From Gp6-AA40 sp963818645 (GTDB lineage: Bacteria > Acidobacteriota > Vicinamibacteria > Vicinamibacterales > UBA2999): a DNA stretch of 64,000 nucleotides. The stretch spans positions 62,001-126,000 of the forward strand of contig CAWFTF010000008.1 of the NCBI GenBank assembly GCA_963818645.1, written 5' to 3'. How positions within the stretch are numbered: the first letter of the stretch is position 1; every line of letters starts with the position of its first letter. A program made the position numbers and the translations under genes. Of this stretch, positions 35,160 to 50,002 are shown piece after piece. The notes beneath the pieces were generated by a model, which saw only the letters and a program-made list of their open reading frames with translations, was not told the origin of the DNA and searched no databases.

Positions 35160-36539
35160 GCTCCCGCGCGCAAAAGCCCGAGGTCTCCGGGCAGCAATAC
35201 GCCGTCGTCCTGGTAAACGAGGATCAGCTCAGTCAGCTGATGAAGCGGCCGGCGATGCGTCAGGTGAATTCGCGTTTCCTGGCGCAGGACGCGTACTCGC
35301 GCTACGAGAAACTCAAGCAGCGAACCACTGCGGCAGCCATCCTGCTGCTCGTGCTCGTCGCCGGCGGCCTCGCCTGGGTCTTCGTGCCACAGCCTGCGAT
35401 GGCATCGATGTTCGATTGGTCGAAGCCCGCGGCGATCCCGACGCTCTACACCGGCGCCAGCTTCAGCGTCACGATTGCCTCGGTTGACAGTGCCGACGGC
35501 GCCAACGTCGCGGCGTCGCGCGTTCGCGCTCTCGGGTTGCCCGCATTCACGCGTCGCTCTCCCGGCAAGGATCAGGTGTACCAGGCAATGGTGGGTCCGT
35601 TCGCATCACTCGACGAAGCCGAGAAGGCGCAGCGGAATCTCGGAAGTCTGGGATATCGGGCCGCGCGGATCTTCGTTGACGAGTCGCTGCGCACTGCGCC
35701 TCGCGGCGAGCAGCCCATCGTCGATACGGCAGCGGCCAACCCGGGAATACTGCTCCTCGGCGCGCCCGATCGCGTGTCGCTCGTGTTCGAGATGCAGTCT
35801 GAGCCGCGTCAGGTGAGTTCGTCACGGCCGGATGGCACGACGGTCCAGATCGACGCCGGCCCGATGCCCACTCCAGCGCAGCCGCAGCAGTGGAGTGCGC
35901 CGGAGGGTGTTCATCTGCTTCATACCGTATCGATCGAATCGCTGTCTGCTCAGGGCGGATTGAACTACGTGCGTACGCGAATCGCCTTGCCGGAGTTTGC
36001 GAAGGCCAACGTGCGAACCGAAGGGCGCCGCGTGTATGTCGACCTGACATGGCCGCTCGACGGAGAGAACGCGCGCGCACCGAAGCGCATGACGGTCATT
36101 CAAGAGGGCGATCGAGGAGCGGCCTCGACGCCAGACCAGGCCGCAAGTGTGCCGGCAAAACAGAGCACAGCGACCGCAGCCAGTGGAAGAGCGGTATCGC
36201 CAGGAGATCGAGCCGATCCACCAGCGCATCCGCGAGGTGCGTCCGTTCCTGTTGTCCGCTGCGCAGTCAGGATCGACCGACGTCTACGCGGCGCTCGATC
36301 AGACGTTCGCGGCGCTCGAAGCGTCGCTGACCAGGATCAACGTGCCGCCGTCAGAGGCCGGACAGCATCAGTTGCTGCTGAGCGCCACGCGAGCTGTCAG
36401 GCAGGGATTGGATCCTGCGTTCGCCGGGGATCGACTGGCGCAGGCGCAGAAGGCGCTCGTCATGTTCGATGGAGCGATGGCCGCGCCCAGTCGTCATTAC
36501 TGCTCCGTAGTCTTCAGACCCGCCTGTGCAAATCTATGA
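35153..36539 (+). CDS. SPOR-like single-span membrane protein at the end of the Tad operon, frameshifted
   Basis: A cytoplasmic N-terminus, then a transmembrane helix (TAAAILLLVLVAGGLAWVFV) and a periplasmic SPOR-like repeat (YTGASFSVTIASVDS, AFTRRSPGKDQVYQAMVGPF, EKAQRNLGSLGYRAARIF) as in peptidoglycan-binding SPOR proteins. A second domain (VHLLHTVSIESLSAQGG, VRTEGRRVYVDLTWPL) resembles an AMIN-type beta fold. The frame shifts near 36180. Dropping one base continues as EERYRQEIEPIHQRIREV and a helical tail to 36539. The last ~10 residues are encoded by a half palindromic repeat (36511-36524) and are probably not conserved. Confidence 0.72.
36511..36524. repeat. Half copy of the GGCGGGTC palindrome
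   Basis: TCTTCAGACCCGCC preceded directly by GTAG. Compared with the full copy at 42969-42990 (minus strand GTAGAGGCGGGTCTTCAGACCCGCC, split here by naming only), the left arm is missing while both flanks remain. It lies in the 3' codons of the SPOR-like gene. Confidence 0.55.
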
Positions 36540-36557
36540 AGGGGTCTGACCCCTTCA
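36537..36557. terminator. Bidirectional terminator-like palindrome
   Basis: TGAAGGGG-TCTGA-CCCCTTCA: an 8 bp perfect stem between the convergent SPOR-like gene (plus) and the metal permease (minus). No long U-tract, so factor-independent termination is uncertain. Confidence 0.55.
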
Positions 36558-36562
36558 CACTT

Positions 36563-37216
36563 CTACGCTGCCAGCCACACGCCTCCAACCACAATCGCCA
36601 GAAGCGCAGCCGCGGTCATCATCGCGCGGTACGCGCGTGGGCCGTGTATGCCGCGAATCGCAATCGTTCCGACCGCTGCTGCGAACATCGTCATTGCGGC
36701 AACGGTGCCCACGCCGAAGGCCGCGATATAGAGGACCGCAGCTGTCGTCGTCGGCAAGGCGAGTGCAGGTAGCACGCCGAAGAAGTGGGAGCTTCCTGCG
36801 ACGCCATGTAACACGCCCATGCAGAATGAGGCGTGGGCGTGTCCCAGTCGGCGAATCCATGCGGGGCCAGCCTGTACGTGAAGGTGGTCGTGCGTGCGTT
36901 CGTCGTGCTGGTGCGGCGCTCGGCCAACGTGGAGGCAACGACTCAGGGCCCACAGGCCGATGCCGATGAGCGCCGCTCCAACGACACGCTCGCTCCATGT
37001 CGAGAGGATTTCGATCGGCGGCAGAAGCTCGCGCAGGAGGACGCCGAGTAGCGCGACGACGACGACGCCCGAGGCATGACCCAGCCCCCACGTCCATCCG
37101 GCAATCCAACCCTTGCGGCGCCCATCGACTGCAAGCGGTGCGACTGCGGCCAGATGATCGGGTCCGGAGAGCACGTGGAACAGGCCGGCAAGCGCGCCGG
37201 TCACGAGGACTAGCAT
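36563..37216 (-). CDS. Nickel/cobalt permease-like membrane protein
   Basis: A 217-residue protein with about six transmembrane helices. The first reads LVTGALAGLFHVLSGPDHLAAV, with the histidine/aspartate motif of NiCoT/NicO and UreH-like transporters, then GWTWGLGHASGVVVVALLG. A His-rich cytoplasmic loop (HQHDERTHDHLH) and GVLHGVAGSSHFFGVLPAL follow. The ATG at 37216 starts the first helix; upstream in-frame codons come from a repeat and are rejected. Direction and metal are not determinable. No nickel enzyme is seen in the window. Confidence 0.65.
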   Translation of the reverse strand: MLVLVTGALAGLFHVLSGPDHLAAVAPLAVDGRRKGWIAGWTWGLGHASGVVVVALLGVLLRELLPPIEILSTWSERVVGAALIGIGLWALSRCLHVGRAPHQHDERTHDHLHVQAGPAWIRRLGHAHASFCMGVLHGVAGSSHFFGVLPALALPTTTAAVLYIAAFGVGTVAAMTMFAAAVGTIAIRGIHGPRAYRAMMTAAALLAIVVGGVWLAA

Positions 37217-37220
37217 TCCG

Positions 37221-37301
37221 TAACTCCCAATCGCCAACTCCCAACTCGATCCCAAGTCCCGGATCCCAGCCCCGGATCCCGAGCCCCGGATCCCGGGTCG
37301 A
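37221..37301. repeat. Low-complexity tandem motifs between two minus-strand genes
   Basis: AACTCCCAA motifs (37222-37247) followed by three copies of a CCCGGATCCC(A/G) unit up to about 37297. CCAACTCCCAACTC at 37234-37247 recurs exactly at 10030-10043. No coding sequence was seen. Confidence 0.65.
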
Positions 37302-38069
37302 TCACTTAGGCGCCATTCGAATCGCGCCATCCAGCCTGATCACTTCGCCGTTCAACATCTCGTTCTCGAAGATGTGCCTGACGAGTGACGCGTACTCCTC
37401 AGGTCGGCCGAGACGTGGCGGAAAGGGAACCTGCTGCGCGAGCGACACGCGAGCGGCCTCTGGCAAAGCGGCCAGCAGCGGCGTGTCGAATGTGCCCGGC
37501 GCGATCGTCATCACGCGGACGCCGATGCGAGCGAACTCGCGTGCGATCGGCAGCGTCAGCGCGACGATGCCACCCTTCGAGGCTGAATACGCAGCCTGAC
37601 CAATCTGGCCATCGAAGGCCGCGACCGATGCCGTGTTCACGATCACGCCCCGTTCGCCGCCGTCGCTTGGGGTGTTCGTGGCCATGGCCGCCCCAGCCAG
37701 CCGGATGGCGTTGAACGTGCCGACAAGATTCACGTGAATGACGCGCGTGAAGTGATCGAGCGGTTGAATGCCTTCCTTGCCGAGCACGCGCTCGGCTGCG
37801 GGAATGCCCGCGGCATTGACCAGGCCATCGAGTTGGCCGAATTCCCTGGTGGCTGTGTCGATGGCCGCCTGAACGTGGTCCTCGCGGGTCACGTCGCCTT
37901 TGACGAACCGCACGCTCGACCCGTGCTGCGCCGCTTTTGCGCTCCCGACGTCGTCCTTGAGGTCGATGACGACCGCTCGTCCGCCGGCAGCGACAATCGT
38001 GTCGACGGTCGCGCCGCCAAGGCCGGACGCGCCGCCTGTGACGAGGACTGTTCGCCCTTTGAGCAGCAC
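37302..38069 (-). CDS. SDR family oxidoreductase, 3-hydroxyacyl-CoA dehydrogenase type 2-like
   Basis: A 255-residue NAD(P)-dependent short-chain dehydrogenase. The cofactor motif is VTGGASGLGGATVD with an acidic VIDLKDD after strand 2 favouring NAD. NAAGIP, the catalytic VNTASVAAFDGQIGQAAYSASKG (Ser, Tyr-x-x-x-Lys), shown in part, and APGTFDTPLL are present. The overall pattern, especially the insert around ERVLGKEGI and the end NGEVIRLDGAIRMAPK, is that of the HSD17B10/type 2 hydroxyacyl-CoA dehydrogenase group (family knowledge), used in fatty acid or branched-chain degradation. GTG start at 38069. Confidence 0.88.
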   Translation of the reverse strand: MLLKGRTVLVTGGASGLGGATVDTIVAAGGRAVVIDLKDDVGSAKAAQHGSSVRFVKGDVTREDHVQAAIDTATREFGQLDGLVNAAGIPAAERVLGKEGIQPLDHFTRVIHVNLVGTFNAIRLAGAAMATNTPSDGGERGVIVNTASVAAFDGQIGQAAYSASKGGIVALTLPIAREFARIGVRVMTIAPGTFDTPLLAALPEAARVSLAQQVPFPPRLGRPEEYASLVRHIFENEMLNGEVIRLDGAIRMAPK

Positions 38070-38160
38070 ACGGCGATTCTATCAGGCGGCTCATTCGTCC
38101 AAGGCTCTGTGAGAGTGACGGCGCATATACTTGTCGGTCACTCAGCGGAGGACGCTCGGT

Positions 38161-40039
38161 ATGCAATCCAGGCGGATAACCTCGTCTCTCGTCGGCGCGG
38201 CGCTCATCGGGCTCCTCGCACAGACGGCCGACACCCAACAACAAAATGCGGCCACTGCCACCGACTGGCCGTCGTACCGTCACGATGAATCGGGCACCGG
38301 CCATTCACCGCTGCGACAGATCAACGCGGGCAACGTCGCCTCGCTGATTCGAGTGTGGACCTATTCGCTCCAGGGCGAGGCGTCCGCGGCCCCGAATGCC
38401 GGGAGAGGTGGGGGAGCCGGCGGTGTGAACTCACAGGCGACACCCATCGTGGTGAACGGCGTCATGTATCTCCCGGCTGCGAATCGGGTGGTCGCGCTTG
38501 ACCCTGAATCCGGTAAGAGCATCTGGGAACATGTCATCGAGGGTGGCGCTCCCTCTCGTCGAGGACTCGCGTACTGGCCCGGAGAGGGTGCGACAGCACC
38601 TCGCGTACTTGTTACTGCCGGACGACGACTGCTCGCGCTCGACACCCGGACCGGATCGCCATCGGCAGGCTTCGGCAACAGCGGAGAGGTTGACCTCGGC
38701 GTGCCGTACAACTCAGTGCCGATCGTGCATCGCAACGTCGTTGTCGTTGGCGCGAATACGCCTCCCGGTACGGCTGGAGGCATCGGCAATCCGCGAGCCT
38801 TCGATGCACGCACCGGGGCAAAGCTCTGGGAGTTCAGCTTCCGTGGCCCAGCCAGGAACCAGGGGCAACGAGACATGGGAAGGCGAGAGCTGGAAGGGGC
38901 GACTGGGCGCGAATGCCTGGCCGTTCTATTTCACCGTCGACGTCGCGCGGGGCCTGCTCTATCTGCCACTCGCCTCGCCAATCCCTGGCAACTACGGCGG
39001 CGATCGAAAAGGGGCCAATCTGTTTGGAAATTCCGTGGTCGCCGTGGATGTGGAGACCGGCGCCTACAAGTGGCACTTCCAGACCATCCATCACGATCTC
39101 TGGGACGCCGACCCACCAGCACCACCCTCGCTCTTCGACATCGTCCGGAACGGGCGCACGACTCCCGCGCTCGCGCTCACCACGAAGTCTGGATACATGT
39201 ATGTGCTGAATCGCGAGACCGGTCAGCCAATTTTTGGCGTCGAGGAACGTGCTGTCCCCGCGAGTGACGTTCCGGGCGAGTCGACGTTTCCCACTCAACC
39301 CTTCCCAGTGAAGCCGGCGCCGATTGCGCGCGTAAGTTACACGCCAGCCGATCTTGTGGCGGACGCCGACACCACGCCCGAGCATGCTCGTGCGTGCGCA
39401 GAGCTCGTCGAGAGAGTCGGGGGTGTCGTCAACGCGGGTCCATTTACGCCGTGGCGTTTTCGAGGCGATGGCCGCATGTCACCGAGCACACTCGTCTTTC
39501 CCGGTGGTCTCGGCGGAGCCAACTGGGGCGGCACTGCCTTCGATCCGCAGACCGGCTACGTCTTCGTGACGACACAGGATGTGGGTGCGCTCGGCTCAAT
39601 CGAGCGGACGAAGGAGGGCGCGCCCGCGCCATTCGAGAAGACCTCGCCCGGGCGCGCGACTTTCGACGTCCGCATCGGCGAGGCAAACTGGCCGTGCCAG
39701 AAGCCGCCGTGGGGGCGCATGACCGCCATCGACATGGCGACCGGTGATGTCGCGTGGCAGATCCCACTCGGCATCACGGAGCAGCTGCCGGAAGGGAAAC
39801 AGAGAACCGGGCGCCCGGCGCTTGCCGGGCCGATTGTCACGGCCGGCGGCGTGCTGTTCGTCGCGGCCACCGACGACGACCGGTTCCGCGGATTGGACGC
39901 AAAGACGGGGCGCGAGCTTTGGGTGACGAAGCTCGAACGGAGAGGAAACGCCAATCCCATCACTTACCAGGGGAGCAACGGCAAGCAATACGTCGCGATT
40001 GTCGCGACGGATACGCTGGCCGTCTACGCGCTGCCGTGA
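38161..40039 (+). CDS. PQQ-dependent dehydrogenase, frameshifted near 38840
   Basis: Exported quinoprotein with the start MQSRRITSSLVGAALIGLLA at 38161, then WPSYRHDESGTGHSPLRQIN, the usual entry to the PQQ propeller. The first frame is good to LWEFS (~38835). The +1 frame resumes at SVAQPGTRGNETWEG and continues to 40039 through WHFQTIHHDLWDADPPAPP, TKSGYMYVLNRETGQPIFG and GANWGGTAFDPQTGYVFVTT. The total is one base over a multiple of three. WDAD and the propeller repeats resemble membrane glucose/quinate-type dehydrogenases. No cytochrome domain is present. The substrate is not determinable. Confidence 0.85.
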
Positions 40040-40060
40040 TCGGAGCGGATTGCTCGCGCC

Positions 40061-42041
40061 TCACACTGTCGATGCAACGGGTCTCATCGGAATCAGGCAC
40101 GTGAATGTCGCGCCGCGGTCGGGATTGTTTTCCGCCACGATCTGTCCGCCGTGCGTGAGGATGATGGACCGGCTGATCGCGAGGCCGAGGCCGAGTCCCT
40201 GCTCTCGAAACGTCACAAACGGTTCGAAGACAGCGGCGCGCTGGTCTTCCGGAATACCCACGCCGCGATCGGAGACAGCGATGCGCACGAACCCGTCATT
40301 CGTCGTCGTCGTCACCGTCAGGCGGCGTTCGTGCACCTCGTTCGCGTTCATCGACTCGCAGGCGTTGAGCACCAGATTCAGGAGCACCTGTTGTAACTGC
40401 ACCCGGTCGCCATCGATGCGCGGGAGTGCCGGGGCAAGGTGCGTTGTGACCGAGATGCGTCTGGCGAGGAAATCGCTGCGCGTGAGGTCGAGGACGTCTC
40501 TGGCGACGTCGTTCAGGTCGAGTCGCCTCGAACGCGATGTGGCCCTTCTTCAGCAGCGTTCGAAGCCTTTCGATGACCGCACCGGCGCGTTTGTCGTTGG
40601 AGATGATGTCTTCAATGGCGGCCTTCGTCTCGGCCAGATCCACGGGCTCCTGCGACAACAATCGCATCGCTGCATACGCATTGATCAGGATCGCTGACAT
40701 CGGTTGGCTCAGCTCGTGAGCCATGGCGCCAGACAACTCGCCCAGCGTCGCTACGCGACTGAGGTGCGCGAGCTCGCGGCGCTGGACGTGGGCATCCATT
40801 TCCGCGCGCTTGCGGTCGCTGATGTCCCTGACAATGCTGAGGATCCTGTTGGCGTCACAGCGGACGACGCACGCTTCGTAGAAGTGCTGCGCCTGATCGG
40901 ATTCGAGCGAGTACTCGAACTTCTTCGGCTCGTCTGACGCCAGGGCACCGGCCATTGCGGTCGCAAGAGCACTCGAGATGACCGGCGGCAGCACGTCCCA
41001 GATCGCTTTGCCGAGGAACACCTCGGGTGGGACCAGGAGATCTGCTGGATTCTTCGCGTGGTAGTCGACGAACACGCCATTGGGGTCCAGGATGAACATC
41101 CAGTCTGGTATCGCGCGCAGAATGGCGCGATTGCGCTCTTCGCTCCGCCGCAATGCTTCCAGCGTCCGGTGGTGCTCGATCGCGATGCCGGCGATGTTGG
41201 CGGCGACTTCGACCAGCCGCGCTTCTTCGTCGAGCGGTGGCCTCGGGTCGGGGTAGTACATCGCAAATGAGCCGAGCACCCGCTTTTGCGCCGAGAAGAT
41301 CGGCGTCGACCAACAGGCGCGGAAGCCATAGGCGACGGCGAGCTCGCGGTAGTCCTCCCAGACGGGATCGACGAGCACGTCGGTGGCAATGATCGTACGG
41401 CCGAAATACATGGCGGTCCCGCAGGATCCCGCTCGCGGGCCGATCGCCGCGCCCTCAATCGCCTGGTTGTAACCTTCCGGCAAGCTCGGCGCCGCGCCTC
41501 GCCGCAGGTGCATGCCGTCTTCGTCGAGAAGGATCACCGAGCACCACATCCCGTCGCTGTGCCGTTCGACCAGTTGCACGAGGCGCGTGAGGATGACATC
41601 GAGTGCGGCGCCGGTCGCAATCATCTCGAGCACGTGCTGCTGCCCGGCGCGGAAGTCGGCCGCTTGCCGCTTTTCAGTGATGTCGCGGGAGATGGCAAGA
41701 AGTTGCACGACCATTCCGTCGTTGTCCGCAATCGGCGTGACGACGACGTCCCACCACTTATCTGCACCGCGGGCGGTCCGGCAGAATCCTTCGAACGACG
41801 TGCGTTCGCCGGCCATGGCGCGTGCGACTGCGGCTCGTGCGGCCGCCTGGTGTTCACCTTCCCAGAGATCCACCCAGACCCGGCCGACCAGATCGTCGGT
41901 GCAATTCAAATCGAGCAGTTCAATGCCGGCGGAGTTCAAGTAGACGACGCGGCCGTCGAGGTCGATGAGCTTGACGCAATCGCTGCTCCCCTCGATCAGG
42001 TGGCGCCCGAGTAGTTCGAAGGGTGGGAGTCCCACAGTCAT
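40061..42041 (-). CDS. Hybrid-sensing histidine kinase (PAS-GAF-PAS-HisKA-HATPase), frameshifted
   Basis: Cytosolic sensor kinase without transmembrane helices. Domains in order: PAS (VKLIDLDGRVVYLNSAGIEL), GAF (VLEMIATGAALDVILTRLVQ; GSCGTAMYFGRTIIATDV), second PAS (RAIPDWMFILDPNGVFVDYH), HisKA with the phospho-acceptor in GAMAHELSQPMSAIL, and the HATPase. The frame is lost near 40530 just after KKGHIAFEA. One base removed gives LDLNDVARDVLDLTR, and the ATPase then reads QVLLNLVLNACESM, SDRGVGIP and GLGLGLAISRSII to 40061. It follows the receiver gene on the same strand with four bases between them. The signal sensed is unknown. Confidence 0.87.
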
Positions 42042-42045
42042 TGAT

Positions 42046-42396
42046 TCACTTGAGCGAACCGACGACGATGCTCAGGGCGGCGACGAGGCTGTCTTCGTCG
42101 AACGGCTTGCGGAGTGTTGGAACGTCTGCCGGGATGTCATCTCCCAGAAAGTAATCTCCGTCACCGGTGATGAACACGAGTGGCAGGCGACGGCCGGCTG
42201 CGCGCATCTGCTCGCGCAACTCCAGTCCGTTCAAACCTGGCAGCCGGATATCCAGGATGACGCAGTCGAAGCCGTGGCCGTCGCCGGCAAATTCTTCAGC
42301 GGACGCAAAGAGCCGAACCTGATGGCCCATCGCACGAAGAAGCCGGTTCAAAGCGGCGCGCACATCGACGTCGTCATCGACGACGGCGAGGTTCAT
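42046..42396 (-). CDS. Single-domain response regulator (receiver)
   Basis: A 116-residue CheY/FixJ-like receiver: acidic pocket VVDDDVDVR, phospho-acceptor Asp in CVILDIRLPGLNG, Thr in VFITGDGD and Lys in TLRKPF. There is no output domain. It is upstream of and almost contiguous with the histidine kinase, its obvious partner. The ATG at 42396 begins the first strand; in-frame ATGs at 42414 and upstream are possible and no strong ribosome site decides. Confidence 0.88.
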   Translation of the reverse strand: MNLAVVDDDVDVRAALNRLLRAMGHQVRLFASAEEFAGDGHGFDCVILDIRLPGLNGLELREQMRAAGRRLPLVFITGDGDYFLGDDIPADVPTLRKPFDEDSLVAALSIVVGSLK

Positions 42397-42474
42397 GGCG
42401 GTGGAGTCTACCATCGACGTGGCGGCCCAGGTTTGAGCCACGTCAAGTACGGCTCTCGGCTCTGGGCTCTCGGG

Positions 42475-42909
42475 TTACGGTTTTGGGGCGGGTGGGACCT
42501 TTGCCTTGCCGTTCTCCAGTTCAACCAGTCCGACGCTGTTGCCGGCGGGATCTTTGAAGACGGCCAGAACGACGCGGCCGGGGACTTCGAAGCGGGGATA
42601 TCGGATCGTGCCGCCTCGCTCCTTCACCCTGGCAAGAGTCGCCGTGATGTCGTCGACACCGACGTAGACGATCGTCTCGGCCTCGCCTTTGCCGATGTTG
42701 GCCGGCAGCGGCGACCAGACGGCCGTCATCAGGTCGCCACTCGGCGCGATCGTCCACTCGAAGAGCCCGGCATAGAAGCGCTGAAGCTGCTCGCCCTCAG
42801 GACCAAAGATGCTGAAGAAGACGACAGGTGCTCCCGTGGCGCCTGGGGTCTGCGCGGATGCGATCGTTGGAACGAGCAGGGCACACCCAAGCACGATGTG
42901 TCGAATCAT
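42475..42909 (-). CDS. Exported VOC/glyoxalase-like protein
   Basis: A 144-residue protein with a signal peptide (MIRHIVLGCALLVPTIASA) from the ATG at 42909. The body is one vicinal-oxygen-chelate module (FFSIFGPEGEQLQRFYAGLF, VYVGVDDITATLARVKERGG, FKDPAGNSVGLVEL). A signal peptide on this family is unusual but recurs in Acidobacteriota. The metal ligands are not complete enough to claim activity. Confidence 0.8.
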   Translation of the reverse strand: MIRHIVLGCALLVPTIASAQTPGATGAPVVFFSIFGPEGEQLQRFYAGLFEWTIAPSGDLMTAVWSPLPANIGKGEAETIVYVGVDDITATLARVKERGGTIRYPRFEVPGRVVLAVFKDPAGNSVGLVELENGKAKVPPAPKP

Positions 42910-42968
42910 GCGGGGAGTGTAGCGAAGCGGGCGGGGAAGCGTCTTGATGTTTCTTGCGTACAAAGCAA

Positions 42969-42990
42969 AGGCGGGTCTGAAGACCCGCCT
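42969..42990. repeat. Full copy of the GGCGGGTC palindrome
   Basis: AGGCGGGTCT (42969-42978) and AGACCCGCCT (42981-42990) form a perfect 10 bp stem with a two-base loop, between two minus-strand genes. On the minus strand it is flanked by GTAG. Confidence 0.75.
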
Positions 42991-43020
42991 CTACTAGACC
43001 GGAGACTGTGGACCGTGGAC

Positions 43021-45122
43021 CTACTTCACGTCCTTGTGCGTCACTTCCTGGACCTTCTGCTTCTTGCTGCTGCCCACGTTCAGCCCCTGGATCTGGATCG
43101 TCGGCTGCTCCTTGAGCACCTGCTGACGATAGAGCCGCTCCATTTCCATGTGCTGCCGGATCTCCTCGGGCGTCATCTGCGACTGCTTGCGCGCAGCCAG
43201 CTTCTCCTGGCGCGCGTTCTTCGCAATGTGCAGATCGTCGAGGTCCGTCTGTGCGCCCGCGGCGACCGCTTCGGCGTTCAACACCAGCGTGCGTGGGTTG
43301 GGAGGTGAGCGGAACGTTCTTGTTGCCCGCGAAGATTTCGTGGCGGCCGTTCTCCTCGTACCACTTCGTGAGCGTGGCCGTCATGTGCATCTTCTCGAGG
43401 ATGTTCCGCCAGCCGATGCCGGTGTTGTAGGCGCAGAACGAGATTTCACCCTGCTGCGTCGCGTACGGGATGATGCACATCTCCGTGCGGCGGAAGTCGT
43501 AGTTGAAGAGATCCTGGAACCACATGCCGGCGATGAACAGGAAGTTCCAGCGGTCCGCCCGCCGCTGCTCGATGTCGCTCATCGTGCGGTCGCCGGAGAC
43601 CTTGCCGTAGTTCTTTCCGGTCGCGCCGAACGTCTTGTCGAACTTCTTGAGCAGGTCGGCGATCCGGAAGTGCGTCGGCGCCTTGAACGAGTTGTAGTTG
43701 CGCATGAGGGCGAGCCCCATGCCGACGACTGACAGGAACTTTCCGCGCGCCGCGTCGTTGACCTGAGCGACGTCCTTGGCCAGTTGCTCGGCGTTGAGGA
43801 ACGCCGTGACCGGCACCGCTTCCTTGGTTTCCTTGTCGATCATGAGCGCCATGCCGATGCCGCAGTTCGGGTGGCATCCGCAGGTGAGCTGACCCCACTC
43901 GCGATCCGGTCCGTGCACGACGTCCGCCCAGTCGGTGAACGTGGACATGAACGAGATCGGGAACCAGTCGCGGATCGGCTCGCCGATGCCGGTCTGGTTC
44001 TTCACGTCGTGCGCCAGGTGCGACAGCGTGTAGCGCTGCGCGGCGCGGCGCTCCGGCGTGACTTCCTCGTCGCGGCCGGTGAACGACACGGGCTGGAACG
44101 ACAGGAAGTTGATTCGCTTCGGGTTGTCGAGCGCGAACTCGACGATGCGGCCGACCTGCTCGTTGTTGACGCCGTTGACGATCGTGACGACCGGGACGAT
44201 GTCGACACCTGCGCTGGTGAAGGTTCTCGATGGCGCGAAGCTTCACGTCGAAGAGGTTGCCGACGCGCCGGTGCGAGTTGGCGGCGTTGCCGATGCCGTC
44301 AAACTGCAGGTAGGCGTAACGGAGACCGGCCTCGGCGGCGGCTTTGGAGAACTCAGGGCTCTTGGCGAACTCGATGCCGTTGGTCGCTGCCTGGACGCTG
44401 TTGTAGCCAACCTTGCGCGCGTAGCGCACCGCGTCGAGGAAGTACGGCGACATCGTCGGCTCGCCGCCCGAGAACTGCACCGACATCTGGCGGCGCGGCT
44501 TGATCGTGATCGCGTTGTCGAGGACCTGCTTGATGTCCTCCCACGTGAGCTCGTGCACGAACCCGACCTGATTCGCGTCCATGAAGCACGGGTCGCACAT
44601 CATGTTGCAGCGGTTCGTCAGGTCGACGGTCAGCACCGAGCCGCGGCCGTGTTGCACGGTGGAGCTGCCATGGTTGTGCAGCTTCTCGTCGTTGTGCGCC
44701 CTGATGTCGCGGCCAGGGAACACCTGTTCGAGGTGCTTGAAGAACTCGGTGTCGATCGCCATCACGTCCTCGAAGTGGCCGTGGATGGGGCAGTCCTTCA
44801 CCATCAGGATCTGGCCGTCGCGTTCGAGAATCGTCGCCTTGATCTCGCCGACCTTCTCGTTCAGCAGGACGCTGACGTCCTTCTTGCCGTCGAGAATCTC
44901 CTGCCGCGCCTCACGCGTGCAGGTGGGGCAGAGTGAATCGGTCTCGCGCGGCCAGCCGAGTGGAGGCTTGGTCTTCTGATACGACTTGAGCAGGGGCTTG
45001 TCCGACCAGCGCGGGATGAACGAAGGGTTCTGCTTGATTTTGTTGGCTGTCGAGAACACCTGCCACATTCCATTGGCGGCGATCGACAGACCCTTCTCGA
45101 CGTACTTCATCGGCGCATGCAT
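43021..45122 (-). CDS. Radical SAM protein, tetraether/membrane-spanning lipid synthase-like, two frameshifts
   Basis: About 700 residues once two inserted bases (near 44215 and 43306) are removed; total length is two over a multiple of three. The N-terminus carries a Cys pair (LCPTCTRE, 65/68) and KDCPIHGHFED, like the rubredoxin-like region of the Tes/MJ0619 group. The radical SAM cluster is CNMMCDPC (Cys172, 176, 179) and the SAM site is QFSGGEPTMSPYFLDAV. Later Cys-rich segments (GQLTCGCHPNCGIGM; EMCIIPYATQQGEISFCAYN) could bind auxiliary Fe-S clusters. Family knowledge: Tes joins lipid tails in archaea, and related enzymes make membrane-spanning lipids in bacteria. Assignment to that reaction is inference. 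It is monocistronic and divergent from gltB. Confidence 0.75.
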
Positions 45123-45295
45123 TGAGCGGCTCCTCTACAAATCTCTGCTGTGGACTCCGGACGCGACTCTGGGTAGGTACTGGCCCCGATTCCTGGCCAG
45201 ATTGTCGGGTCATCATACGGGAAAGTTGAGGGAATCAGGCCACTTTTCAGCGGATTGGCGAATACGAGCCGTGGGTGGGCCGGAGAGGGCGTCGG

Positions 45296-45326
45296 TTGGC
45301 ATATCCGACTAAAATACTCTTATATG
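45296..45326 (+). promoter_or_regulatory. Weak promoter candidate upstream of gltB
   Basis: TTGGCA (45296-45301) and a TATATG (45321-45326) 19 bases later in a locally AT-rich stretch. The intergenic region 45123-45398 is divergent and must also hold the promoter of the radical SAM gene, which was not recognised. Confidence 0.25.
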
Positions 45327-45398
45327 TCGATATGAGATTGAGGCGCTCAGATCATTGTATTTCCCTTATGCTGAGATCCCCCACAGAATGTGCCGACC

Positions 45399-49994
<4,596 letters not shown>

Positions 49995-50002
<8 letters not shown>

